From: a bacterium
GTDB taxonomy: Bacteria > Bacillota > Bacilli > Lactobacillales > Streptococcaceae
Direction of reading: 5' to 3'
DNA length: 55,673 nucleotides
NCBI GenBank assembly: GCA_905221215.1
Contig: CAJNCI010000010.1
Coordinates: 1-55,673, forward strand
Below, one piece after another: positions 47,525 through 55,673 of the stretch. The translations under genes and the position numbers were made by a program. Every line of letters starts with the position of its first letter. Position 1 is the stretch's first letter. The notes beneath the pieces were generated by a model that searched no databases, had not been told where the DNA came from, and worked only from the letters and a program-made list of their open reading frames with translations.

Positions 47525-49231
47525 ATGCTGATTCAGAAAATCAAAACCTACAAGTGGCAGGCACTGGCCTCGCTTCTGATGACAGGCTTGATGGTTGCTA
47601 GTTCACTTCTGCAACCGCGTTATCTGCAGGAAGTGTTAGACGCCCTCCTTGCTGGAAAATATGAGGCTATTTATAGTATCGGGGTTTGGTTGATTGGTGT
47701 GGCCTTGGTCGGTCTGGTTGCTGGTGGGCTCAATGTTGTCCTTGCAGCCTATATTGCCCAAGGAGTTTCATCTGACCTTCGGGAGGATGCCTTCCGTAAA
47801 ATCCAAACCTTTTCTTATGCCAATATTGAACAATTTAATGCGGGAAATCTAGTCGTTCGAATGACCAACGATATCAACCAGATTCAGAACGTCGTCATGA
47901 TGACCTTCCAAATTCTTTTCAGGCTTCCCCTCTTGTTCATCGGTTCGTTTATTCTTGCGGTTCAAACTTTGCCCTCTCTATGGTGGGTGATTGTTCTCAT
48001 GGTGATCTTAATTTTTGGTTTGACTGCTGTCATGATGGGGATGATGGGTCCTCGTTTTGCCAAGTTTCAAACCCTTCTTGAGCGCATCAATGCCATTGCC
48101 AAGGAAAATCTGCGCGGTGTTCGTGTGGTCAAGTCCTTTGTCCAAGAAAAAGAGCAGTTTGCTAAGTTTACAGAGGTCTCGGACGAGCTTCTCGGTCAAA
48201 ATCTTTATATAGGCTATGCCTTTTCAGTAGTGGAACCTTTCATGATGTTGGTCGGCTATGGGGCGGTATTCCTCTCTATTTGGTTAGTTGCAGGGATGGT
48301 TCAGTCGAATCCGTCAGTTGTTGGCTCCATTGCTTCCTTTGTCAATTACCTAAGCCAGATTATCTTTACCATTGTTATGGTTGGATTTTTGGGAAATTCT
48401 GTCAGTCGTGCCATGATTTCCATGCGTCGTATTCTAGAAATTCTTGACGCAGAGCCAGCTATGACCTTCAAGGATGTTCCAGATGAAGATTTGGATGGAA
48501 GTCTTAGCTTTGAAAATGTAACCTTTACCTATCCAATGGATAAGGAACCGATGCTGAAAGATGTGAGCTTTACCATCGAACCTGGTCAAATGGTTGGTGT
48601 AGTTGGAGCGACTGGTGCAGGGAAGTCAACCTTGGCTCAATTGATTCCACGTCTCTTTGACCCACAGGAGGGCTCTATCAAAATCGGAGGCAAGGATATT
48701 CGAGAAGTGAGTGAAGGAACTCTGCGTAAAACAGTTTCTATCGTTCTCCAACGTGCCATTCTCTTTAGTGGAACGATTGCTGATAACTTGAGACAGGGTA
48801 AGGGAGATGCTACTCTATTTGAAATGGAGCGCGCAGCCAATATTGCTCAGGCTAGCGAATTCATTCATCGTATGGAGAAAACCTTTGAAAGTCCAGTTGA
48901 GGAACGAGGAACCAACTTCTCTGGTGGGCAAAAACAACGGATGTCGATTGCCCGTGGGATTGTTAGCAATCCACGTATTCTGATTTTTGACGATTCGACC
49001 TCAGCCTTGGATGCCAAATCAGAGCGCTTGGTTCAGGAAGCCTTGAATAAGGATTTGAAGGGGACGACAACCATTATCATTGCTCAAAAGATTAGCTCGG
49101 TTGTTCATGCAGATAAAATCTTGGTTCTGGATCAAGGCCGATTGATTGGTCAAGGAACACATGCAACCTTGGTTGCCAACAATACCGTTTACCGTGAGAT
49201 CTATGAAACACAGAAAGGAAAGGAGGAGTAA
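47525..49231 (+). CDS. patA: ABC multidrug exporter half-transporter PatA
   Basis: 568 residues: six-helix exporter domain (about 1-310), then the nucleotide-binding domain with Walker A GATGAGKSTLAQL, signature NFSGGQKQRMSIARG and Walker B ILIFDDSTSALD. The Walker B ends in Asp-Asp rather than Asp-Glu, so the catalytic Glu is missing, as in degenerate half-sites of heterodimeric exporters. The switch position is Gln (IIAQKISSV) rather than His. With PatB it forms a heterodimer that exports fluoroquinolones and dyes in pneumococcus. AAGGAGAAAAT precedes the ATG. Confidence 0.93.
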   Translation: MLIQKIKTYKWQALASLLMTGLMVASSLLQPRYLQEVLDALLAGKYEAIYSIGVWLIGVALVGLVAGGLNVVLAAYIAQGVSSDLREDAFRKIQTFSYANIEQFNAGNLVVRMTNDINQIQNVVMMTFQILFRLPLLFIGSFILAVQTLPSLWWVIVLMVILIFGLTAVMMGMMGPRFAKFQTLLERINAIAKENLRGVRVVKSFVQEKEQFAKFTEVSDELLGQNLYIGYAFSVVEPFMMLVGYGAVFLSIWLVAGMVQSNPSVVGSIASFVNYLSQIIFTIVMVGFLGNSVSRAMISMRRILEILDAEPAMTFKDVPDEDLDGSLSFENVTFTYPMDKEPMLKDVSFTIEPGQMVGVVGATGAGKSTLAQLIPRLFDPQEGSIKIGGKDIREVSEGTLRKTVSIVLQRAILFSGTIADNLRQGKGDATLFEMERAANIAQASEFIHRMEKTFESPVEERGTNFSGGQKQRMSIARGIVSNPRILIFDDSTSALDAKSERLVQEALNKDLKGTTTIIIAQKISSVVHADKILVLDQGRLIGQGTHATLVANNTVYREIYETQKGKEE

Positions 49232-49232
49232 A

Positions 49233-50999
49233 ATGAAGACAGTCCAGTTCTTTTGGCATTATTTTAAAGTCTATAAGCTATCATTTGTAGTTGTCATTCT
49301 GATGATTGTTCTGGCGACTCTTGCCCAAGCCCTCTTTCCAGTCTTTTCTGGACAAGCAGTGACGCAGTTAGCTAATTTAGTTCAAGCTTATCAAAATGGT
49401 AATCCAGAACTTGTCTGGCAAAGCCTATCAGGAATCATGGTCAATCTTGGCCTGCTGGTTTTGGTTCTCTTTATCTCCAGTGTCATATACATGTGTCTTA
49501 TGACGCGCGTGATTGCAGAGTCGACCAACGAGATGCGCAAAGGCCTCTTTGGCAAGCTTGCGCGATTGACGGTTTCTTTCTTTGACCGCCGACAAGATGG
49601 CGATATCTTGTCTCGTTTTACCAGTGATTTGGATAATATCCTCCAAGCTTTTAACGAAAGCTTGATTCAAGTCATGAGTAATATTGTTTTATACATTGGT
49701 CTGATTCTTGTCATGTTTTCGAGAAATGTGACGCTGGCCCTCATCACCATTGCCAGCACACCATTGGCCTTTCTTATGCTGATTTTCATCGTGAAAATGG
49801 CGCGCAAATACACCAACCTCCAGCAAAAAGAGGTAGGGAAACTCAACGCCTATATGGATGAGAGTATCTCAGGTCAAAAAGCTGTCATTGTCCAAGGAAT
49901 TCAAGAGGACATGATGGCAGGATTTCTTGAACAAAATGAGCGCGTGCGCAAGGCAACCTTTAAAGGAAGAATGTTCTCAGGAATTCTGTTCCCTGTCATG
50001 AATGGGATGAGTCTGGTTAATACAGCCATCGTCATCTTTGCTGGTTCGGCTGTTCTACTAAATGATAAGACTATTGAAACAAGTACAGCCCTCGGTTTGA
50101 TTGTAATGTTTGCCCAATTTTCTCAGCAGTACTACCAGCCTATTATTCAAGTTGCAGCTAGTTGGGGAAGTCTTCAGTTAGCCTTTACTGGTGCTGAACG
50201 AATTCAGGAAATGTTTGACGCAGAGGAAGAAATACGACCTGAAAAAGCTCCAATCTTCACTCAGTTGCAAGAAGGTGTCGAAATCAGTCATATTGATTTC
50301 TCATATTTGCCTGAAAAACCTATTTTGAAAGATGTCAGCATTTCCGCTCCGAAAGGCCAGATGACAGCAGTTGTTGGTCCGACAGGTTCAGGGAAAACGA
50401 CTATTATGAATCTTATCAATCGCTTTTATGATGTTGATGCTGGTGGTATTTACTTTGATGGCAAAGATATCCGTGACTATGACTTGGATAGTCTCAGAAG
50501 CAAGGTGGGGATTGTCTTGCAAGATTCGGTTTTATTTAGCGGAACCATTCGAGACAATATCCGTTTCGGTGTGCCAGATGCTAGTCAAGAAATGGTTGAG
50601 GCAGCAGCCAAGGCAACCCATATTCATGACTATATCGAAAGCTTGCCTGATAAATACGACACGCTTATCGATGATGACCAGAGCATCTTCTCAACAGGGC
50701 AGAAACAATTGATTTCCATCGCTCGAACTCTGATGACAGATCCAGAAGTTCTCATTCTCGATGAAGCCACTTCAAACGTAGATACGGTGACAGAAAGTAA
50801 GATTCAGCATGCCATGGAGGCGGTTGTAGCAGGCAGAACTAGTTTCGTCATTGCCCACCGTTTGAAAACCATTCTTAATGCAGACCAGATTATTGTTCTC
50901 AAAGATGGAGAAGTCATTGAACGTGGTAATCACCATGAACTCTTAAAACTAGGTGGATTCTACTCAGAACTCTATCACAATCAGTTTGTTTTTGAATAA
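49233..50999 (+). CDS. patB: ABC multidrug exporter half-transporter PatB
   Basis: 588 residues from the ATG at 49233, preceded by AGGAGG; readings from 49146 lie inside patA. Exporter domain, then Walker A GPTGSGKTTIMNL, Walker B VLILDEATSNVD with the catalytic Glu, and switch His in VIAHRLKTI. The signature reads FSTGQKQLISIAR. It supplies the competent ATPase residues missing in PatA. Starts one base after the patA stop. Confidence 0.93.
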   Translation: MKTVQFFWHYFKVYKLSFVVVILMIVLATLAQALFPVFSGQAVTQLANLVQAYQNGNPELVWQSLSGIMVNLGLLVLVLFISSVIYMCLMTRVIAESTNEMRKGLFGKLARLTVSFFDRRQDGDILSRFTSDLDNILQAFNESLIQVMSNIVLYIGLILVMFSRNVTLALITIASTPLAFLMLIFIVKMARKYTNLQQKEVGKLNAYMDESISGQKAVIVQGIQEDMMAGFLEQNERVRKATFKGRMFSGILFPVMNGMSLVNTAIVIFAGSAVLLNDKTIETSTALGLIVMFAQFSQQYYQPIIQVAASWGSLQLAFTGAERIQEMFDAEEEIRPEKAPIFTQLQEGVEISHIDFSYLPEKPILKDVSISAPKGQMTAVVGPTGSGKTTIMNLINRFYDVDAGGIYFDGKDIRDYDLDSLRSKVGIVLQDSVLFSGTIRDNIRFGVPDASQEMVEAAAKATHIHDYIESLPDKYDTLIDDDQSIFSTGQKQLISIARTLMTDPEVLILDEATSNVDTVTESKIQHAMEAVVAGRTSFVIAHRLKTILNADQIIVLKDGEVIERGNHHELLKLGGFYSELYHNQFVFE

Positions 51000-51000
51000 G

Positions 51001-51030
51001 AAAAAAGTTGTCCTATGTGGGCAGCTTTTT
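51001..51030 (+). terminator. Terminator of patA-patB
   Basis: AAAAAAGTTGTCC / GGGCAGCTTTTT stem with a short loop (one G-U pair) and U-tract. Confidence 0.75.
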
Positions 51031-51114
51031 CTTGCCCATAAAAAATTTTTATCACAGCCTTAAAAAAAACATATTAGACGAAAGTCATTTTGAGTGATAT
51101 GATAGGACTATCGT

Positions 51115-51267
51115 TATACTCAATGAAAATCAAAGAGCAAACTAGGAAGCTAGCCGCAGGTTGCTCAAAGCATTGCTTTGAGGTTGTGGATAGAACTGAC
51201 GAAGTCAGTAACCATACCTACGGTAAGGCGACGCTGACGTGGTTTGAAGAAATTTTCGAAGAGTATT
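51115..51267. repeat. BOX element (C-B-A orientation), copy 4
   Basis: Begins TATACTCAATGAAAATC, contains GCTAGCCGCAGGTTGCTC and GTAAGGCGACGCTGACG, ends ATTTTCGAAGAGTATT. Well preserved. It fills most of the 290-bp gap between patB and the next gene. Confidence 0.92.
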
Positions 51268-51289
51268 AATATTCGAAAGGAGAGACATC

Positions 51290-51979
51290 ATGGCTAGAAC
51301 GGTTGTAGGAGTTGCTGCAAATCTATGTCCTGTAGACGCAGAAGGCAAAAACATTCATTCATCTGTATCTTGTAGATTCGCAGAGAGCATTCGTCAAGTT
51401 GGCGGTCTCCCTTTAGTCATTCCTGTTGGTGATGAGTCCGTTGTACGCGATTATGTGGAAATGATTGACAAACTCATCTTGACAGGTGGCCAAAATGTCC
51501 ATCCTCAGTTTTATGGAGAGAAAAAGACCATCGAGAGCGATGATTACAATCTAGTCCGTGATGAATTTGAATTGGCGCTTTTGAAAGAAGCACTTCGTCA
51601 GAATAAACCAATTATGGCAATCTGCCGTGGCGTCCAACTTGTCAATGTTGCCTTTGGTGGCACCCTCAATCAAGAAATAGAAGGTCACTGGCAAGGATTA
51701 CCTTTCGGAACATCTCACTCTATTGAGACAGTGGAAGGAAGCGTGGTGGCTAAGCTATTTGGAAAAGAAAGTCAGGTCAATTCCGTCCATCGTCAGAGTA
51801 TCAAAGATTTGGCACCTAATTTCCGTGTAACTGCTATTGATCCCAGAGACCAAACCATCGAAGCGATTGAATCTATCGACGAGCACCGCATTATTGGTTT
51901 GCAGTGGCATCCAGAATTTCTGGTTAATGAAGAAGATGGCAATTTAGAATTATTTGAGTATTTATTGAATGAACTGTAA
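51290..51979 (+). CDS. Gamma-glutamyl-gamma-aminobutyrate hydrolase-like (class I amidotransferase) protein
   Basis: 229 residues. Peptidase C26 family: nucleophile Cys in IMAICRGVQLVNVAFGGTLN, His in GLQWHPEF and a downstream Glu complete the triad. The N-terminal GVAANLCPVDAEG and LTGGQNVHPQFYGE match the PuuD-like subgroup, not GuaA or CarA, which are larger or partnered. The substrate is uncertain (gamma-glutamyl compounds). GAAAGGAGAGACATC precedes the ATG. A BOX lies immediately upstream; no clear promoter is seen between the BOX and the start. Confidence 0.85.
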   Translation: MARTVVGVAANLCPVDAEGKNIHSSVSCRFAESIRQVGGLPLVIPVGDESVVRDYVEMIDKLILTGGQNVHPQFYGEKKTIESDDYNLVRDEFELALLKEALRQNKPIMAICRGVQLVNVAFGGTLNQEIEGHWQGLPFGTSHSIETVEGSVVAKLFGKESQVNSVHRQSIKDLAPNFRVTAIDPRDQTIEAIESIDEHRIIGLQWHPEFLVNEEDGNLELFEYLLNEL

Positions 51980-52009
51980 CGACTGGAACATCTGGTCGTT
52001 ATTTTTTTT
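51977..52009 (+). terminator. Terminator after the hydrolase gene
   Basis: AACGAC...GTCGTT stem, loop of about 11 nt, followed by a run of eight T. It starts at the stop codon. Confidence 0.85.
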
Positions 52010-52042
52010 ATTATTTCAAAATTTTTGGAATGTGGGATTTTT

Positions 52043-52054
52043 ACGCAAACGTTT
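52043..52054. promoter_or_regulatory. MalR/LacI-type operator 12-mer upstream of pgi
   Basis: ACGCAAACGTTT, identical to the sites at the malX and malQ promoters, with CAAACGTTTG palindromic at its core. It lies about 40 bp upstream of the pgi -35. Confidence 0.55.
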
Positions 52055-52092
52055 GAATTCTGATAAAAATTGGAGAAATTCGACAAAAAAAC

Positions 52093-52121
52093 TTGAAAAA
52101 AACGAAGGTAAGCGTTATGAT
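52093..52121 (+). promoter_or_regulatory. Promoter of pgi
   Basis: -35 TTGAAA (52093-52098), 17-bp spacer, -10 TATGAT (52116-52121). Confidence 0.72.
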
Positions 52122-52149
52122 AGAAAAGAAGAAATATTGGAGGAATAAC

Positions 52150-53499
52150 ATGTCACATATTAAATTTGATTATTCAAAAGTTTTAGACAAATTTGTTGCA
52201 CCACATGAAGTGGAATACATGCAATCACAAGTAACAGCAGCAGATGAATTGATCCGTAAAGGAACTGGTGCTGGTAGCGACTTCTTGGGATGGTTGGACC
52301 TTCCTGAAAACTACGACCGTGAAGAATTTGACCGCATCTTGAAAGCTGCTGAGCAAATCAAATCAGACAGCGATGTTTTGGTTGTGATCGGTATCGGTGG
52401 ATCTTATCTTGGTGCCAAAGCAGCAATCGATTTCTTGAACCACCATTTTGCTAACTTGCAAACAAAAGAAGAACGCAAGGCTCCACAAATCCTTTACGCA
52501 GGAAACTCAATCTCATCTACTTACCTTGCTGACTTGGTAGAGTACGTAGCTGACAAAGACTTCTCAGTAAACGTGATTTCTAAATCAGGTACAACAACTG
52601 AACCAGCTATCGCTTTCCGTGTCTTCAAAGAACTTTTGGTTAAGAAATACGGTCAAGAAGAAGCAAACAAACGTATCTATGCAACAACTGACCGCCAAAA
52701 AGGTGCTGTTAAGGTTGAAGCAGACGCTAACGGTTGGGAAACATTTGTGGTTCCAGATGACATCGGTGGACGTTTCTCAGTATTGACAGCAGTTGGTTTG
52801 CTTCCAATCGCAGCATCAGGAGCTGATATCAAAGCCCTTATGGAAGGTGCGAACGCAGCTCGTAAAGATTACACTTCAGATAAAATCTCTGAAAACGAAG
52901 CTTACCAATACGCAGCAGTTCGTAACATCCTTTACCGTAAAGGCTATGCAACTGAAATCTTGGTAAACTATGAGCCATCACTTCAATACTTCTCAGAATG
53001 GTGGAAGCAATTGGCTGGTGAATCAGAAGGGAAAGACCAAAAAGGTATCTACCCAACCTCAGCCAACTTCTCAACTGACTTGCACTCATTGGGTCAATTT
53101 ATCCAAGAAGGAACTCGTATCATGTTTGAAACAGTTGTTCGTGTTGATAAACCTCGTAAAAACGTGATTATTCCTAGTTTGGAAGAAGACCTTGACGGAC
53201 TTGGTTACCTTCAAGGAAAAGATGTTGACTTTGTAAATAAAAAAGCAACTGACGGTGTTCTTCTTGCCCACACTGACGGTGATGTACCAAACATGTACGT
53301 GACTCTTCCAGAGCAAGATGCTTTCACTCTTGGTTACACTATCTACTTCTTCGAATTGGCTATCGCCCTTTCAGGTTACTTGAATGCCATCAACCCATTT
53401 GACCAACCAGGTGTTGAAGCTTACAAACGTAACATGTTTGCCCTTCTTGGAAAACCAGGATTTGAAGAATTGAGCAAAGAACTTAACGCACGTCTATAA
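52150..53499 (+). CDS. pgi: Glucose-6-phosphate isomerase
   Basis: 449 residues from the ATG at 52150, preceded by GGAGGAATAAC; a start at 52093 would cover the promoter. Family motifs [49 protein letters not shown] and the C-terminal [18 protein letters not shown]. It interconverts glucose-6-P and fructose-6-P in glycolysis, linking to the maltodextrin genes because MalP and MalQ deliver glucose-1-P and glucose. Very strong codon bias, as expected for a highly expressed enzyme. Confidence 0.97.
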   Translation: MSHIKFDYSKVLDKFVAPHEVEYMQSQVTAADELIRKGTGAGSDFLGWLDLPENYDREEFDRILKAAEQIKSDSDVLVVIGIGGSYLGAKAAIDFLNHHFANLQTKEERKAPQILYAGNSISSTYLADLVEYVADKDFSVNVISKSGTTTEPAIAFRVFKELLVKKYGQEEANKRIYATTDRQKGAVKVEADANGWETFVVPDDIGGRFSVLTAVGLLPIAASGADIKALMEGANAARKDYTSDKISENEAYQYAAVRNILYRKGYATEILVNYEPSLQYFSEWWKQLAGESEGKDQKGIYPTSANFSTDLHSLGQFIQEGTRIMFETVVRVDKPRKNVIIPSLEEDLDGLGYLQGKDVDFVNKKATDGVLLAHTDGDVPNMYVTLPEQDAFTLGYTIYFFELAIALSGYLNAINPFDQPGVEAYKRNMFALLGKPGFEELSKELNARL

Positions 53500-53505
53500 T
53501 AGAAG

Positions 53506-53531
53506 AAAAGAGTGGTTTGTCCACTCTTTTT
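53506..53531. terminator. Terminator of pgi
   Basis: AAAAGAGTGG / CCACTCTTTT perfect 10-bp stem, 5-nt loop, U-run on both strands. Confidence 0.92.
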
Positions 53532-53551
53532 ACTCTCTTTATCCATAGAAA

Positions 53552-53580
53552 TTGGACTCAGCCAAGACTTGTGATATAAT
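53552..53580 (+). promoter_or_regulatory. Promoter of gltX
   Basis: -35 TTGGAC (53552-53557), 17-bp spacer, -10 TATAAT (53575-53580) with extended TG. Confidence 0.82.
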
Positions 53581-53626
53581 ATAGAGAGCAAAAAGGCAGA
53601 CGCCTAAAGACTTTATAGGAGAAACT

Positions 53627-55087
53627 ATGTCAAAAGATATTCGCGTACGTTACGCACCAAGTCCAACAGGACTACTACACATCGGAAATGCCCGTACAGC
53701 ATTGTTCAACTACCTTTACGCACGTCATCACGGTGGAACTTTTATTATCCGTATCGAAGATACTGACCGTAAACGTCATGTCGAAGATGGTGAACGTTCA
53801 CAGCTTGAAAACCTTCGTTGGTTAGGCATGGATTGGGATGAAAGCCCAGAAACACATGAAAACTACCGCCAGTCTGAGCGTTTGGACTTGTATCAAAAAT
53901 ACATCGACCAATTGCTAGCTGAAGGAAAAGCCTACAAATCTTACGTTACAGAAGAAGAGTTGGTAGCTGAACGCGAACGCCAAGAAGCAGCTGGAGAAAC
54001 GCCACGCTACATCAATGAATACCTTGGTATGAGTGAAGAGGAAAAAGCTGCTTACATTGCAGAACGTGAAACAGCTGGTATCATTCCAACAGTTCGTTTG
54101 GCTGTCAATGAGTCAGGTATCTACAAGTGGCATGACATGGTCAAAGGTGATATCGAATTTGAAGGTGGCAATATCGGTGGTGACTGGGTTATTCAAAAGA
54201 AAGACGGCTACCCAACTTACAACTTTGCCGTTGTTATCGATGACCACGATATGCAAATCTCTCATGTTATCCGTGGAGATGACCATATTGCTAATACACC
54301 AAAACAGCTCATGGTTTATGAAGCGCTTGGTTGGGAAGCTCCAGAGTTCGGTCACATGACCTTAATTATCAACTCTGAAACTGGGAAAAAATTGTCTAAA
54401 CGCGACACCAACACCCTTCAGTTTATCGAAGACTACCGTAAAAAAGGTTATTTACCAGAAGCAGTCTTTAACTTTATTGCTCTTCTTGGTTGGAACCCAG
54501 GTGGGGAAGACGAAATCTTCTCTCGTGAGGAATTGATTAAACTCTTTGATGAAAACCGTCTCAGCAAGTCTCCAGCAGCCTTTGATCAGAAGAAACTCGA
54601 CTGGATGAGCAACGATTATATCAAGAATGCAAACCTAGAAACTATCTTTGAAATGGCAAAACCATTCCTAGAAGAAGCAGGTCGATTGACTGACAAGGCT
54701 GAAAAACTAGTTGAGCTCTATAAACCACAAATGAAATCAGTAGATGAGATTATCCCATTGACAGATATCTTCTTCTCAGATTTCCCAGAATTGACAGAAG
54801 CAGAGCGCGAAGTCATGACTGGTGAAACAGTTCCAACAGTTCTTGAAGCCTTCAAAGCAAAACTCGAAGCGATGACAGATGATGAATTTGTGACAGAGAA
54901 TATCTTCCCACAAATTAAAGCAGTCCAAAAAGAAACAGGTATCAAAGGAAAAAATCTCTTCATGCCAATTCGTATTGCTGTTTCAGGTGAAATGCATGGA
55001 CCAGAATTACCAGATACGATCTTCTTGTTAGGCCGTGAAAAATCAATCCAGCATATCGAAAACATGCTAAAAGAAATCTCTAAATAA
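53627..55087 (+). CDS. gltX: Glutamyl-tRNA synthetase
   Basis: 486 residues. HIGH-type [14 protein letters not shown] (about residues 10-23), KMSKS-type GKKLSKRDT, and a helical C-terminal anticodon-binding domain. In streptococci without GlnRS this enzyme is non-discriminating and also loads tRNA-Gln for later amidation (family knowledge). TAGGAGAAACT precedes the ATG. The class I zinc-binding insert of some family members is not obvious. The cytidine-deaminase-like gene follows after 13 bp. Confidence 0.97.
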   Translation: MSKDIRVRYAPSPTGLLHIGNARTALFNYLYARHHGGTFIIRIEDTDRKRHVEDGERSQLENLRWLGMDWDESPETHENYRQSERLDLYQKYIDQLLAEGKAYKSYVTEEELVAERERQEAAGETPRYINEYLGMSEEEKAAYIAERETAGIIPTVRLAVNESGIYKWHDMVKGDIEFEGGNIGGDWVIQKKDGYPTYNFAVVIDDHDMQISHVIRGDDHIANTPKQLMVYEALGWEAPEFGHMTLIINSETGKKLSKRDTNTLQFIEDYRKKGYLPEAVFNFIALLGWNPGGEDEIFSREELIKLFDENRLSKSPAAFDQKKLDWMSNDYIKNANLETIFEMAKPFLEEAGRLTDKAEKLVELYKPQMKSVDEIIPLTDIFFSDFPELTEAEREVMTGETVPTVLEAFKAKLEAMTDDEFVTENIFPQIKAVQKETGIKGKNLFMPIRIAVSGEMHGPELPDTIFLLGREKSIQHIENMLKEISK

Positions 55088-55100
55088 GAAGGATGCAACA

Positions 55101-55535
55101 ATGGACATCTGGAAAAAGATGTACGAAGAAGCACAGAAACTATACAATCCACATGAAGTATCAGACTTTGTTTATGCGAATCATGTTGTAGCCGCAGTAG
55201 AAGCAGAAGATGGACAAATATTTACAGGTTTCTGTATGGAGGGAACCTGTGGTGTTTTCCATCTCTGCGCAGAGCGGGCAGCTCTCTTCAATATGTACCA
55301 ATTTTCAGGACAAACTAAGGTTAAAAAAGTATTAGCCTTTCGAGATAAACCACCTTATGGTGGAAGTTCAGGAATGCCTTGTGGAGCTTGCAGAGAATTC
55401 CTTTTAGAGCTTAATGCTGAAAATAAAGATGAAGAATTCATGATGGACTATAATATAAGAAAAACAGTTAAAGTCGCAGAACTAATCCCGTATTGGTGGG
55501 GAGAAGAACGTGCTTCTAAGTTTGATGAACAATAG
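55101..55535 (+). CDS. Cytidine deaminase-like protein
   Basis: 144 residues. Zinc deaminase motifs CAERAAL (Cys-Ala-Glu) and PCGACREFLLE (PCxxC) give the full Cys3 zinc site and catalytic Glu of tetrameric CDA-type enzymes. The region before them (TGFCMEGTCGVFHLCAE) differs from housekeeping Cdd, which reads more like NASYG in that place, so the substrate may not be cytidine. Blasticidin-S-deaminase-type enzymes share this fold. AGAAGGATGCAACA precedes the ATG. It follows gltX by 13 bp and ends in a terminator. Confidence 0.82.
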   Translation: MDIWKKMYEEAQKLYNPHEVSDFVYANHVVAAVEAEDGQIFTGFCMEGTCGVFHLCAERAALFNMYQFSGQTKVKKVLAFRDKPPYGGSSGMPCGACREFLLELNAENKDEEFMMDYNIRKTVKVAELIPYWWGEERASKFDEQ

Positions 55536-55536
55536 A

Positions 55537-55564
55537 AGAGTCAGTACAATTCTGGCTCTTTTTA
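55537..55564 (+). terminator. Terminator of the gltX-deaminase unit
   Basis: AGAGTCAG / CTGGCTCT stem (one G-U pair), 7-nt loop, TTTT tail. Confidence 0.85.
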
Positions 55565-55616
55565 CTATAAGTTGAAAAAGTTGACTTGAAAAAATGAAAA
55601 AAATTAGAAAAAGATG

Positions 55617-55644
55617 TTGACAAAAAAGAAAAAGTCGGTATAAT
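55617..55644 (+). promoter_or_regulatory. Strong promoter at the right edge
   Basis: Consensus -35 TTGACA (55617-55622), 16-bp spacer, consensus -10 TATAAT (55639-55644). Immediately downstream AGAGTTG / CAACTCT (55649-55669) forms a perfect 7-bp hairpin. The gene it drives lies outside the window. Confidence 0.88.
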
Positions 55645-55673
55645 AGTAAGAGTTGAAAATACCAACTCTGGTC

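Overview
The window is chromosomal DNA from a streptococcus of the Mitis group: Streptococcus pneumoniae, S. pseudopneumoniae, S. mitis or a close relative. The evidence is four BOX elements (a repeat typical of S. pneumoniae and relatives), the malQP / malXCD / malAR maltodextrin regulon, the hexA (mutS), patA-patB and pbp1b neighbourhood, and gene order that largely follows the pneumococcal ilvD to gltX interval. The species cannot be fixed from the window alone. An uninterrupted patA-patB pair and a CAP-domain surface protein next to rpmG suggest a strain that is not a standard laboratory pneumococcus (recollection, not a search).

Layout. 1-1364 is the 3' part of a repeat-rich secreted or surface protein with G5 and CAP domains. 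It is followed by rpmG/rpmF on the minus strand, with an attachment-site-like repeat cluster at the rpmG 3' end. 2.2-7 kb holds ilvD behind a perfect CodY box, a SufT-like gene, an Rgg regulator and an MFS exporter. 7-15.4 kb holds hisS, a nine-gene operon (membrane/coiled-coil protein, XRE regulator, small membrane proteins, DUF3169-like protein, ABC ATPase and permease, CPBP protease-like protein, small membrane protein) behind a perfect palindromic operator, then aspS and a YitT-type protein. 15.4-25.4 kb is the maltodextrin regulon: malR, malA, malD, malC, malX leftward and malQ, malP rightward from a shared control region.

25.4-28.1 kb is a small accessory patch: two related small membrane protein genes flank an IS3-family element with a nonsense mutation in orfB, plus two more small membrane ORFs. 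28.1-41.9 kb returns to core genes: rlmA(II), a small one-helix protein with a P1B-type ATPase, tyrS, pbp1b, an EamA transporter, a structured leader with a tiny ORF, the acetyl-branch lysine/DAP genes dapH and N-acetyl-DAP deacetylase, 5-formyl-THF cyclo-ligase, a rhomboid protease, galU and gpsA. 41.9-55.7 kb holds a small membrane protein, a repeat-rich junction, argS, argR, mutS, patA and patB with a leader attenuator, a class I amidotransferase-like hydrolase, pgi, gltX, a cytidine-deaminase-like gene and a strong promoter at the edge.

The genes mostly form short operons separated by good intrinsic terminators. The points most worth a second look are: the XRE/DUF3169/ABC/CPBP operon and its palindrome; the one-helix protein plus metal ATPase pair, which resembles mycobacterial PacL/Ctp pairs in layout; the leader RNA with a nine-codon ORF before dapH; the rpmG attachment-like repeats; and a MalR-type operator 12-mer that recurs upstream of pgi.
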